Source of the DNA: Jacaranda mimosifolia
Taxonomy: Eukaryota > Streptophyta > Magnoliopsida > Lamiales > Bignoniaceae
Direction of reading: 5' to 3'
Assembly: GCA_018894105.1 (NCBI GenBank)
Contig: CM032117.1
Span: 52,734,503-52,798,502, forward strand
Length of the DNA stretch: 64,000 nt
Position 1 is the first letter of the stretch. Every line of letters begins with the position of its first letter. This document shows, piece by piece, positions 12,540-24,256 of the stretch. The position numbers were made by a program, and so were the translations under genes. Under the pieces are notes generated by a model, which had not been told where the DNA came from, did not search any database, and worked only from the letters and a program-made list of their open reading frames with translations.

Positions 12540-12965
12540 CCAAATTAAAAACCAAAAACCCCTAATAAATGAACACAACCCCATGAAACAAATGTGCCAG
12601 AGGACCCCCCTTAAAATAAAAAAATGGGCCACGCAACCCCCTTAACGTAAACAAATGTGCCACAGAACCCTCTGAACATCTAACAAATGTGCTGGTCAAC
12701 CCCCTTAGCAAGAAATGGGCCACCATAACTGAAAAAGGGCATGAGACAAATCTTGGGTTTTCATTGTTTTTCATGTATTCATACCAAAAGTAACTGCGAT
12801 TGCACAAAAATAACTGCTATTGTGCAATATATATATATATATATTTCATCCAGGGATGACCAAAAAAACCTGCCACGAAAAATATGTGCCTGAACCCCCT
12901 TAACATAAACAAATGAGCTGTGGAGGCCCATTAACATTTTAAAAGGGCCATTAGACAAAAAAAGA
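12540..12965. repeat. Degenerate short tandem repeats inside the MULE
   Basis: Repeated phrases of the type AAACAAATGTGCCA...ACCCCCTTAAC recur every 30-40 bases. A (TA)n run sits at 12828-12843. This lies between the two MULE genes and has no coding potential of its own. Confidence 0.6.
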
Positions 12966-13940
12966 AGAGGGCATATATTGGACTTAATATAATCATTCCT
13001 TCATTTGATAATGTGGTATAAACACATACATAACCATAACATAATGCCTCCCTGTACATACCCATCAATCGTTAACATCAACTTAGGTCCAAAATCCATC
13101 AAAAAAGCAAAACCAGGTCACTATTCTTACTTTGTACATCATTAAGAATAATTGTGCAATAAGAAACCAAATATGAACTAAATGCAACAACTATGCCAAT
13201 ATAGTAATGCACCAGATCAAAAAAACCAAAAATATGTGCAGACTCAATCTCCAGACTTCATCTTTTGGATACTCTTTTCCTTTTCCTTTACCTGATGCTT
13301 GCCAACACATTTGAAAGTTGTGGCCCGCTCAATCTTTGCCTCCTGTTGACTCATTGTCTGTGTTATGCTCCGGAGTAAGAGCAGATGGACCTGCTCTTGC
13401 AGCACTACCTTCCAGATCTGGAGCAGGTTCACCTATAGGTTCTGTTGCATTTGGAGCTTGAGCTACCCTAGAGCCCTTTCTTCATTTGCATCCAAGTAAA
13501 GCTTCTTTCCTTCTTCCCTTATACATCATTCCCTAAAGCAATGGAATTGAAAGAATAATATCTTCTCCATATTATACGAGTTAAAAAGATGAAGATTAAA
13601 ATTAATTTGTTTTTATCATCTACTGACCTTCTTCTGATTTGCATTTGAAGGCCTCTGTTCTTGGGAGAGTTTGCTAGCATTTTTAGTCATTGTGGCAGCC
13701 TAGAAGTATAGAAATGAATAGTTAAATTTAAATTTAAATTAAATAGAAGTTTGGAGTATGAATGAATACCTGAGTGGGATTAGGATTGTGCTGCCCAACT
13801 TCATGTTGTCTTATAGCTGTACTGCCCTCAACATGTGAGGCTCATTACTCTCATTACCCTGACATGAAATAAATATGATGTTAACAAATTAAAGAACATT
13901 ATGCACCATCTTTTAGAAATGGAGCAAGGTAAGATTTACT
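12966..13940 (-). pseudogene. 3' part of the MULE transposase gene, decayed
   Basis: Minus-strand fragments downstream of the zinc-knuckle block continue in the style of MuDR transposase tails, for example SQEQRPSNANQKK near 13620-13670 and a Gln/Ala/Pro-rich piece near 13330-13480. Short introns or frameshifts must separate them. No single frame survives and the natural stop is not certain. Confidence 0.4.
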
Positions 13941-16900
13941 TCATCGAACCTTGTACAACTTCAATTTGGGATGTGTTGGATTTTTACAAGTTACTCTATT
14001 ATATCCTTTTTGGAGACAATTTTGACAAGTATGTGTGAGGCCCTTTCTTATGGATCTTGATACCCGTACCTTACCAGGCCCCCTTCTCCTAAGCTTTTTT
14101 GGCATTCCTTTCTTGACTCTCAATTTAGGTGCCTTTAAAGGAGGGTCAATGGCATCACTCTTGATGTATCTATTCTTTCTAGGTATATGTATCATTCTAT
14201 TGTAAGCAGCCAAGTAGGTCTCTTTCTTGTAGAATACATTGACAAAATCCCCCAAATTTCTCCTACCTTCAGCAATGGCTGTACATACATGTGGACAAAG
14301 GTATCCATTCAACTGAAACATCCCACAGTTACATTCTTTAACCCCTAAATCTACCTTATACTTGTCTAACATGTGGTCAACTTCATACTTTTCCCCTCCA
14401 CACCATGTTGCAAAGCAGTTTCTTGCCACCACTTGAAATTTGTTAATCTTTTTTAGAATATTGGCTGAAAATTTCTCCAGGCCTTGTCTCTTCATTTGCA
14501 CCCTAACCATAAGTTTGCATCTTATCCATTCCAACATGCTAATGATTGGCTTATCTCTGGAAGGTAGGATTAAATATTGAAGGACTCATTTAGATTGTTC
14601 ACAATTATGTCAGACAAGCACTTTCTAGAGAAATAGCTCATGCTCCAATGCTTTATAGGCACTTTTCTCAACTATTTTGCAACAGTCTCATATTCTGGGG
14701 ACTTCTTTGGGTCAACATCCTCAATCTTTTTCATCCACATTTCAAGCTCAATCTTGTTTGTTGTGCTAGCTTCACTCCAGAAAAGCTGCCTCAGTTTGTT
14801 ATCTCCATGCTTTATCTTGAAGTTGTCATGCATGTGCCTCAAACAATACTTATGTTCACAATCAGGTAATAGACCTTTTATAGCTTCTACTAAACCCTTC
14901 TGCTTGTCAGAAATAAATACCCATTTTTTCTCACTAAATCCTCCTATGTCTTCCAGCAGCTCTGTCAGAAACCATGTCCAATTCTTCCTATTTTCCACTT
15001 ATACAACAGCCCAGGCAATGGGGAACATGCTGCCATTCCCATCCCTTCCTATAGTTACCAACAACTGGCCTCTATGATGTGATTTCAAAAAATATCTATC
15101 AAGGCCTATAATTGGTCTGCACCCCATCAAAAACCCATCCCTCAGTGCACTCAGGCCATAATAAAGCCTTTCAAATGTTGGGGTTTCAATCTCTTGGATC
15201 CTCCTTATAATCACTTTGCTTCCTTCATTGAATGTAACCACAGTCTGAGTAAAGTCCCTCAAATACTCATACTGAATGTTGTCTCTATCCCTTACCAAGT
15301 TTAGTACCTTTCTCCTAACCCTCTTTGCTTTCCAATACCCCACCTCAACATTGCATTTGATTTTTATAAGGTTCACAATTCCTTAGATGCTCACACTAGG
15401 ATGATCTCTCACTGTCCTTTCCATTCTCTTTGCAAGGTACTTGAATGTTGCAAGTTTATTCTCATAGACCCTTGTACATGTGTGTTCTCCCTTTATGCTC
15501 CCGATTTGGAATGTCATTGGTTTTCAAACTAGAGATGCATGGATTCTCCAATTGCATCCTTCATTTGCACAGTCTACTGTGATCTTTACGTTTTCATTCT
15601 TCTTGTATTTAAGCCTAATACCATTCCTAACACACCAGTCTGCAATGGCCTTTCTGAATACCTGTGCACTTGCAAACTTCATTCCAACCACTAGTTGAAA
15701 GTTCTTCATGTTCACACCTTCTCTAAAGGTAGCATGCCTTAGCCTTTCACCATCTGAACTATGAAGACTGTGAAGGTCAGAATCATCTCGTAGCTTACTA
15801 TACTAATTGCCATCAAGATCAAATCCCTGCGCACTTTTCTCTTCAGTTTGTCTAACTGCTCTACTCTTTCTTTTGCTGCTCTTTCCCTTAAGCATCCTTT
15901 TAATTTTCTGCACCATCACTGACTTGCTGTCTAGTCTTTCCTTTTTAGCAAAAATGTCATCATTGAGGAGTCTTCAATGTCTTCAAACATTTCAGTAGGT
16001 GCATCTGAATCCACCACATCACAAGTCTCATCACTCATAGAGTCTTCTAAATTGACATAATCTAAATCATTTGAATGATCCCCTGTGCTTGCTGACTGGT
16101 GCTCAATATGTTGATCCTCCCTTGCAGCATTAACATGTCCAATAGATTCATCGCATCCAATATTATGTGATGCTTCACGTATTTGTGAAAGGGTGTTTTC
16201 TCTTGCTGACAAGTATAATTAATCCTCATTAACCCTACCTTGATTTCCCTCTTGCTCTGTCTGGTTTTGTGCTTCCTCTGCTTCATCAACCCGAACTTCA
16301 ACAAGCCCTTCTTTTGCAATATTTTCATTAGCTTGAAATAAGCCAGCTAAATTGATATCTATATCATCCTGCGCCTTTCTTTTTCTCTTCTCCTTCCTTT
16401 GGGGTTGTTTACTCTTCTTTGATTTGCTATCACTACTGCAAAAAACAACCTCTAGAGCCCTCTTTCTTCTTCTCTCTGCTCATTCAAATCTCCCAATGTC
16501 TTTCATATAATCCTGATATTGGGTAACATTCATTTCACTATGTGTATAAGCCTCATTTTCACTACATGCCACACATTTGCTTCCAATAGCATCATTAACC
16601 AATTGCTCAACCTTTGTACTATCTTCCTTAGCAACTGCACCCTCTTGCTCGGCCCTTGCACTGTCAAGCACTACACCCACACCCTCAGCCCCTCCACTCT
16701 CATGCACAATTGCCACATGCTTAGCACCTGCACCCTCTTGTTCAGCCCCTTTCAGCAACTACACCATCTTACTCAGCCCTTGTACCATCAAGTACTGCAC
16801 CCATTTGCTCAGCTTTTGCACCCACACCCTCAATCCCTCTACCCTCAAGCGCAATTACTACATGCTCAGCCCCTGCAACCTTCTCCTCAGCAACTGCACT

Positions 16901-18011
16901 CTCTTACTCAGCCCTTGTACTATCAAGCACTGCAACCATTTGCTTAGCTTCTGCACCCATACCCTTAGCCTCTCCACCCTCAAACACAACTGCCACATGC
17001 TCAGCCCCTGCAACCTCTTCCTTAGCAACTGAAATCTCTTGCTCAGCCCCTGCACCATCAATCACTGCACCCACTTGCTCAGTTTCTGCACCCCCATCAA
17101 CCCTATCAGCCCTCTTGCTCAACTCTACAAGCACCCACTTCTTCAACCCCTACACCCTCCTAATCCCTGGCATCACTGCCAATATCTTCAACCCCTACAC
17201 CCACACCCTCAGCCCTTCATCACTCAACACCATCAGCCCCTACAGCCTCCTCAACCCTAGCATCACTGCCCACACCTTTAGCCCCTGCACCCTCATGACC
17301 TTTACCATCAAGACATGCAACCTCGTTAACAACTGCATCAACATGTCCAACAACATCTGCAACATCACACTTAGCAGCTTTGTTATCAGTAGCAGGTGCT
17401 ACATTATTATCAAGTGCTAAATCAACAGCCTCAGTAGTCTCACCACAAGGAATATTTGCATTGATTTCATTTGATAGGACATCAACAATCATACCACCTC
17501 TACTTCAGCATGATGACCATCTCTAACATTTGGATCAACAACATATTCTTCAGCAACTATATTGGATGGTTGCCATTCATTTTGAAGCTCCTCCTCAACA
17601 TGAAATGCTATTCCAGAAATCATCCGTTGAACACGTTCACCTTGGCTCTCTGAGTAGTCATTGGCTGTGATATTTCCTTGTGTATCTATCACAAGAAGAG
17701 GGTTACCTACATCTTCAGCATATATGGGGCAAGCCTGATCTACACCTCTTACCACCTCACAATCTAGTTTGCTCATTTAGCACCATCCTTAGCCCACTCT
17801 TAAGAGACAATCTAGGAACTTTGAAATAAAAAACAACTATTGCCGCATTTTCCCCAGAGCATGCATACATGTTATAAAGCAATTGTAGATTGAAGGTGTC
17901 AATTAAGATGTCTCTGAACACCTTACTCCTGCCACTTATGTATTGTACATTGGGAGAGCCCACAAATTCCCTTACCCATATTTCAATGTCACTGTATGGG
18001 CAATAATCCAT
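13941..18011 (-). pseudogene. MuDR/MULE transposase (mudrA-like), multiply broken
   Basis: Blocks in transposase order on the minus strand: a PB1-like N-terminal domain (17757-18011); acidic and repetitive linkers (about 15931-17776); a MuDR N-terminal DNA-binding type domain (15524-15715); the DDE core (about 14540-15376); and a C-terminal SWIM finger plus zinc knuckle (13941-14537). The catalytic triad is still readable: Asp in GLDRYF (about 15090-15105), Asp in FISDKQK (about 14899-14920) and Glu in NNLNESFN (14576-14599). The SWIM pattern is CNCG...YLCPHVC. The knuckle CQNCLQKGYNRVTC has Tyr where CX2CX4HX4C needs His. Lesions include a TAA at 14999-15001 inside the core and frame changes near 17780, 17490, 16750, 16210 and 14540-14575. 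The intact enzyme would cut at the TIRs; this copy cannot make it. Confidence 0.85.
16630..17150 (-). repeat. 135 bp (45-residue) coding tandem repeat in the transposase linker
   Basis: The phrase AGCAACT recurs at 16630, 16754, 16889 and 17024. The last three are exactly 135 bases apart, an integral number of codons; the first interval is 124, which shifts frame. On the coding strand the units encode Ala/Glu/Val-rich peptide of the AEQEGAVAKE type. A finer 12-18 base sub-period (TGCACCC...CTCAGCCCC) is visible within units. Confidence 0.75.
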
Positions 18012-18164
18012 TTATCCCGCAATGAAGTAGATGAAATAGTCCATTAATCCATCATAATATTCGAACTATAATCATAGTATTTATTTATATCTTTAAAAGG
18101 CCATATTACCCCCCAAAAAACATTGTAAGTGTTACATTACCCCCTTATATTTAAAAAAAGGGGG

Positions 18165-18290
18165 CTAAATACTCCCATTTCAATCATATGATAATAATAG
18201 GCCTTATCACCTCATTTTATATTCAAAAAGGCAGCTAAATACCCCTATTCAATCATATCATACCAATAGGCCTTATCGCCCCCTTTCTCA
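18165..18290. repeat. Two-copy subterminal direct repeat of the MULE
   Basis: Two copies of about 53 bases (about 18170-18221 and 18230-18283) share GCTAAATAC...TTCAATCATAT and AATAGGCCTTATC. They lie between the transposase start and the right TIR, where MULEs often carry promoter or binding repeats. Confidence 0.55.
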
Positions 18291-18601
18291 GGATAAAGTA
18301 CATTATAAAAAGGGCAAATAACCCCATGTATTTTCAGAAAACAACTAAATCAACATCAATAACTTTTTCATTGACTATTTTAGACATATACACATACCTA
18401 TGCAGACATAACAACAACAACAAAAACAAACATTCATTGGGATTTAACATATGGAAACAATATTTTGACTCTTCGTAGGAATCTTCTATAGATGCATGGG
18501 ATTCAAAAATTCCTTCTTCAGATTCTTTAACAATAAAAAAAGAACGTCTACAAAATCCAAAAAATTAATTCTTCAGAAACATAGTTTACTTCCTTAGTTT
18601 G

Positions 18602-19012
18602 TCATCTATATTCACCATGTAGTTCTCCTTCCTCAAAGAAGATGAACAGCACTATGACAGAAAGAAAAAGAAAAATAAACCCCAAAAGAGCAAGAGAAAC
18701 TAAAAAACAAAACAAATAATCTTTTGTTGCTTTGGAGAGTTTCCAAAAATACAACATGTACCAAACCCAGAAAGATATACGACATGCTTCACACACAAAA
18801 TATAAAGTGAAACATACATTTCGCAGAGAAGTCAAATCTAATAACAGCTCGCAAAAACAGAAGAAGAATACTACATGGAAAAGATCAACGCCAACGTACC
18901 TGGAAGGGCTTCTCACAAATTGATACTTATTCTGTCGACTATGTTTTCTACAATGTATGATTTCCTCGTAGTGTAATGTAAGAGTGGATTCCCCTTGGTG
19001 ATTTCCTTGCAA
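18602..19012 (-). other. Open frame of unknown meaning near the right MULE end
   Basis: A 136-codon frame with a hydrophilic N-terminal half and very hydrophobic, Phe/Leu-rich C-terminal segments. It lies within the MULE, upstream of and in the same direction as the transposase. No domain is recognised. U-rich leader sequence in this composition can stay open by chance, so a transposase 5'UTR is more likely than a protein. Confidence 0.15.
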
Positions 19013-19231
19013 TGTGATTGAAGGAGTGATTTTTAGATTTTGGGGGATTTCAATTTTTCAATTTTCGGATTGTGATGCAAGACTCTTTTTTTTAATTCCT
19101 CATGTTTGAGCACTCTGGAGGGAAGACGGAAAAGTGTAATATTTTCTCTTTTTTTTCCCACAAGGGTAATTTCATCTCTTCATATTCTTTCTCGTCGAAT
19201 AGTGTTAATGGGGCGAGTGAGCCAATTTTTA

Positions 19232-19324
19232 TAAAACACAAGGTACCAAAAAGACTCCATTTTTAACACAGGAGGTTTTGTGGCAATTTTGAATTACACA
19301 TGGGGGTAATGTGCATTTAGCCCC
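19232..19324 (-). repeat. Right terminal inverted repeat of the MULE
   Basis: Reverse complement of the left TIR with about 75-80 percent identity by eye. The terminus reads GGGGCTAAATGCACATTACC inward, a common form for plant MULE ends. Confidence 0.8.
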
Positions 19325-19570
19325 AATTATATAGGATGACCTGTTCAAATCTCTACCGTCCATATCCTAATAGATCAACATCCTCCACTTTACCAAGTTT
19401 GAAGTGAAGATCTGGATATTGATCGAGCTCCGAGTTGCGAAAGTAAAACAAATAAAAGATTTTAATTTGTAACTTTTTCCAATTCAATTTTGCAATTGTT
19501 TTTATTCATCAATTTTTTATTTGGGATTCGCGCTTTGAATCCTCACCGTAGACGGTTAATTGGCTTTCTC

Positions 19571-19578
19571 TATAAATA
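19571..19578 (+). promoter_or_regulatory. Orphan TATA box with leader, no gene body
   Basis: CTATAAATAGG is a near-consensus plant TATA box. It is followed by a G+C-richer leader (19600-19668) and an ATG at 19669 that opens only a short frame before GTATGT-type donor sequence. The gene body is not found; copia element 1 begins at 19842 and sequence beyond it shows no matching exons. Confidence 0.35.
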
Positions 19579-19841
19579 GGTGTTGCCTCTCATTTTTTGC
19601 CATTCTTCCAGGGATCAGAGCAGCCCCATTTTAAGACTCGGCGACCGCGTCCTTGTGGCGATTTCTTCATGAAATACTTGTTCATTGTGTATGTATGTAT
19701 GGTAGCATCCACATGAATGCATCTAAGATGGTACTATATATTGTTTTACAAGTTAGGATAATTGAAATAAAATAAACCAAACTAGCTAATACGTTGTACC
19801 TATTATTTTGGTAAAGTGAATCCGCTTTCTATGCATAGAGT

Positions 19842-20294
19842 TGTAAGTTATAATTTAATCCAAGATGCAATATCCATGAAATCAAAACACCATAAATAGA
19901 TTGATTTATTCACATATCTGTTTGAGCCATGAGATTGAAGATCAATGATTTCTGCAATTTAGCGATTGATTGCTAAGTCTTCCTCTCCTTCTCACACGAA
20001 CCACTTAACAACTTTAATGGGATAGCAATATCAAAACGTGGAGTGGAGAGGGGACCTAGCCACAATATATATAAGATAAAACCCTAGAGAGCCTTCCCAT
20101 CATGGGCTTCTAAGATTGGGCCTACACCAGTTGTCGTATCAAATCTATTTAGAAAAAGACCTTAACAACATTGGGTCAAAATATTAGGTCATATGAGTCT
20201 GTCTCATTAACCATATTAATTTAACTCATTTTTATTTTATTAAAAAAATAAATTCAATTAATAGAAGTCCACATATTGGAATAAAATTCCAACA
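19842..20294 (-). repeat. 3' LTR of copia element 1
   Basis: Runs from TGTAAGTTATAATTTAATCC to CCAACA on the plus strand. It matches 26250-26701 along its whole length. Confidence 0.95.
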
Positions 20295-20308
20295 TTCTCC
20301 CACTTGGA
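20295..20308 (-). other. Polypurine tract of copia element 1
   Basis: The minus strand reads CCAAGTGGGAGAA immediately before the 3' LTR, the expected primer site for plus-strand DNA synthesis. Confidence 0.8.
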
Positions 20309-21040
20309 CAAATATTAATTGTAACTTTAAAACAAATAAAAGGCAAAGTTTGAGAAAACGACTCTGGGGCTAAATTACAAAAAAAAAAAAAAATGACTGT
20401 GGCCACAATTTAAAGAAATGAAATACGGCAATGAGACAAGACTATCAACACAACCCAATCCAGTAAAAATTGCTAATATTGGATCATGGCGGTAATTGCA
20501 TCTTTCATTAACACAAAACCTTCCATGGTCACATACACCAGCAATTCCACCGACATGGATTCAGTCATGGTGGTGTAGCAAGAAATAGCAACTCAAATAT
20601 GACCCAAATATGTATGTTATTTCATTGTTGGTCCTCCAATTTTCTCATAAGACATGGATTTCTAGAACTATACGAAATCCTAAGAAAATTTGATTTTCAT
20701 ATAAGATATAGGTCTCTTGAGCAATAGGAAACCCCAAGAAAATCCATGATTTTCTTGTAGACATGAATTTCTAGAAACAATATGAAATTCCAAGAAAATC
20801 CAACTTCAAAAGAAGTCATGTATGCCTCGTTCAATACTAAATACAATATGGTGAGACATACCCAACTCTGAAGATTAACATCTAATCTCAAGATACATGT
20901 CAAGAGAGATATAACCACAAAATGTGCACACAATTATAACAAATATATCAATAATTAAAAAAGAATATTGCATTAATAAAAGCCAATAAGATAAAAGGCT
21001 TCAATATTGTAACGATTTTAATAAAGGAAAAAGGTCTCAC
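20309..21040. other. Non-coding 3' region of copia element 1
   Basis: Between RNase H and the polypurine tract. It contains short direct repeats around CATGAATTTCTAGAA...AAATCCAAG (about 20650-20810). Short ORFs here have no recognisable domain. Confidence 0.6.
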
Positions 21041-24000
21041 TTAACCCAATAGATCAAAAGACTCAATCATACCCATGTGTTCTACATGTCTTTTAAAAAT
21101 AATATGCCTCAATCCCTTGGTCAAAGGGTCTGCTAGCATAGAATTGGTATCGACATACTCTATCATGATGGTACCATTTTTAACCAAGTCTCTCACAGCA
21201 AGATATTTTAGCTCTACATGTTTAGATGCACTGGAGGACTTATTATTTCTTGAAAAGAACACAGCAGCAGCATCATCACAATAAATCCTCAGCGGCCTAA
21301 AAATTGAATCAACAACCAAAAGTCCTGAAATGAAGTTCTTTAGCCATACAACATGCTTGGCTGCTCCATAACAAGCAACAAACTCAACCTGCATGGTTGA
21401 TGAAGCGGTAAGCGTCTTCTTAACACTCTTCCATGAGATAGCTCCACATACCATTGTAAAATTATAACCTGAAACAAATCTCAAGTCATTGGGACAACTA
21501 GGAAAATCTGAATCTGAGTATTCGATAACCTCAAGACAGTTGACTTTTCTATATATGAGCATGAAGTCTCTAGTTTTCTTCAAATATCTTAAAACTTTCT
21601 TAACAGCCACCCAATGTTCTTGTCCTGGATTAGAAAGATAGCGCCCAAGAACACCAACAACGAAGGCTATATCAGGCTTAGTGCAGACTTGTGCATACAT
21701 CAAACTACCAACAGCACTAGAGTAAGGAATATTCTTTATGGACTCTTGCTTAAGTTCGTTTTTAGGGCATTATGCAATGCTAAGTTTATCACCTTCCACA
21801 ATAGGCACATCATCGGGTTTACAATTCTGCAAGTTAAACATAGCCAAAACACGATCAATGTAACTCACTTGAGAAAGTCCTAACAAGCTTCGAGTTCTAT
21901 CACGATGGATCTCAATTCCAAGAACAAAAGATGCTTCACCAAGATCATTTATGTCAAAACTACGACATAACATTTGTTTAGTCTCATGGAGCAAACCCAA
22001 ATCACTACCAACAAGTAAAATATCATCAACATAAAGCACCAAAAATGTGAATTTGCTCCCACTGGTCTTGATGTAAATGCAATAGTCCACCTTATTTTCC
22101 TCAAAACCTAATGAAGTCACTACCTTATCAAACTTCAAGTACCACTACCGAGAAGCTTGTTTAAGGCCATAAATTGACTTATTCAGCTTACACACAAGGT
22201 GTTTCTTCCCTTCTTGAATAAAACCCTCTGGTTGAGTTATATAAACTTCTTCATCAAGGTCGCCATTAAGGAAAGTTGTCCTAACATCCATTTGGTGGAG
22301 TTCCAAGTCAAACTTTGCTACTAAACTCATAATGATCCTGAAGGAATCTTTGGAGGAAATAGGAGAGAAAGTATCACTATAATCAATTACATCCTTTTGA
22401 GTAAAACCTTTAGCTACAAGTCGGCCTTAAACCTTTCAATCTTCCCTTTTGAGTTTTTCTTGGTTTTATACACCCATTTGCAACCTATAGTCTTTCAACC
22501 TTGGGGGTAGATCAACTAACTCCCATACATTATTCTCTTTCATTGAGTGAATCTCATCATTCATAGCACTAAACCACAAATTTGATTGAGGACTAGACAT
22601 GGCATCAGAATAGTTGATAGGATCAACTACATGACTAACATCATAATCACTTTCTAAGAGATAAGCATAGTAGTCATCAGGAATTGATGTACGTCCCTCT
22701 CTAGTAGAACGTCTAGGGGGCATTTGATGTATATGATTTTGAGGTAGATCAATATTCAAATCATCCTCCATATTAGTAATAGGTGTAGCTACTTGATCAT
22801 GAGGATTTTCAATTTCATGCGCAGCAGGTAGGGAAAGTGTAACAGATTCAATTGGATCATCAACTACTATAGGACGAGAACATTCACTCATGTCAGGTGC
22901 ATCATACTCTAAGAACTTAGTTGTTTGAGACTCAACCAATCGAGTTCCACGCGAAGGACAAAAGAATCTATATCCTTTACAATGATCTGGATACCCAATG
23001 AAGTAACCTCGAGTAGATTTGGGTTCAGTCTTTTTCTCATTATAAATTCTAACCTTAGTAGGACATCCCCACACACAAAACTGATTTAAGCTAGGCTTCC
23101 TACCAACCTATAACTCAAAAGGTGTTTTAGGAACTGATTTGGTAGGAACACGATTAAGTATATACATAGCAGTTCTTATGGCTTCACCCCAAAGAAATTT
23201 AGGTAACTCACATCGGCTCATCATGCTCCTCATCATCTTAGCTAGGGTGCGATTACGCCTTTCGGCTATACCATTTTGCTTATGATTCCCAGCCATGGTA
23301 TATTGAGCAATAATTCCAAATTCTTGTAAATATTTGGCAAATGGTCCCATAAGTTGCCCAGTCTCATCATGTTTGCCATAATATTCACCACCTCAGTCAG
23401 ACCTTACAATTTTAATGACCTTTCCCAATTGTTTTTCAACTTCAGTCTTAAAAATCTTGAATTTTTCAAGAGAATCAAAATTTTCTTTAATAAGATAAAT
23501 ATAACCATATCAGGAAAAATCATCAATAAAAGTGATGAAATACTTATTACCACATAAGGTAGGAATATATGGGCCAGAGATATCCAATTGAATAATCTCC
23601 AAGAGGTCAGGACTACGAGTGGAACCCTTTTTCTTGGACTTAGTTAATTTTCCCCTAATACAATCAACACAAATCTCCATGTCCCCAAAATCAAGACTAA
23701 GAAGAATGCTAGTTTTTATCAGTTTTTCTATTCTATCTTTAGAAATATGGCCAAGACATCTATGCCATAACATGGAAGAGTTGTCATTACTTAGGGGTCT
23801 TTCGGGCACAATATTTTCAATATTGAAGAATGAATAAATTTGATTAGAAACCAAGGTCAACATATACAAACCATTGTATAAAATACCGCAACCAATAATT
23901 TTAGAATCTAAAATCAAATTAACCTTTCCTTTGCTAAAAGAAACATCATAACCCAAATTATCCAAAATAGAAATAGAAATTAAATTTCGAGTAAAAGTCG

Positions 24001-24256
24001 GTACATAAAAGACATTTTCCAAAACAAGTTTAAAACCAGATTCTAAGTTCAAAATGACTGTTCCTACATATTCTACTACTGCTAGGGCTTCAATAGCTAC
24101 TCCAATCTTAGACTCTTCTCTACTTGGCTTGCTTTTGTTTATGAATCCCTGCAATGAAATTGCAACATGGACATTTGCCCCATTGTCAAACCACCAAGAA
24201 TTAACAGGAATGTTAACTAAATTTGACTCAAAACAAACTAGGACTAATGAATTACC
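21041..24256 (-). pseudogene. copia 1 pol: protease, integrase, RT, RNase H
   Basis: Domains in order on the minus strand: protease (active-site region 24179-24187 reads Asp-Asn-Gly instead of Asp-Ser/Thr-Gly); GAG-pre-integrase with the H...H-C...C finger (WHRCLGH and CVDC); integrase core, with its second Asp just before a TGA stop at 23393-23395 and its Glu in [10 protein letters not shown]; a linker; RT with YVDD at 22023-22034; and RNase H (21041-21703) ending DPLTKGL. Stops also occur at 22145-22147 and 21770-21772, and the frame is lost near 22330-22470. Lengths fit a complete copia pol, so decay is by point mutation and small indels rather than deletion. No functional product is expected. 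Confidence 0.92.

Larger units (their letters stand above)
11458..19324 (-). mobile_element. Decayed autonomous-type Mutator-like element (MULE)
   Basis: An element of about 7.9 kb bounded by diverged terminal inverted repeats of about 90 bases. It contains a broken MuDR-type transposase on the minus strand (13941-18011) and a GRF zinc-finger pseudogene on the plus strand near the left end (11813-12169). The right terminus, read inward, starts GGGGCTAAATGCACATTACC; the left starts GGTAATACTCATAACCCC. Flanking candidates for a 9 bp target duplication (AATTGATA on the left, AATTATATA on the right) match only imperfectly, so the exact ends are uncertain by a few bases. Frameshifts and stops show that it can no longer move by itself. 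Confidence 0.85.

Noticed and set aside
16519..17260. Long plus-strand ORFs of 142, 151 and 73 codons
   Set aside because: Pro/Leu/Thr/His-rich shadows of the repetitive transposase linker on the minus strand.
11450..19333. AATTGATA / AATTATATA as a confirmed MULE target duplication
   Set aside because: The two differ in length and sequence, and the TIR ends are degraded, so it stays only a candidate.
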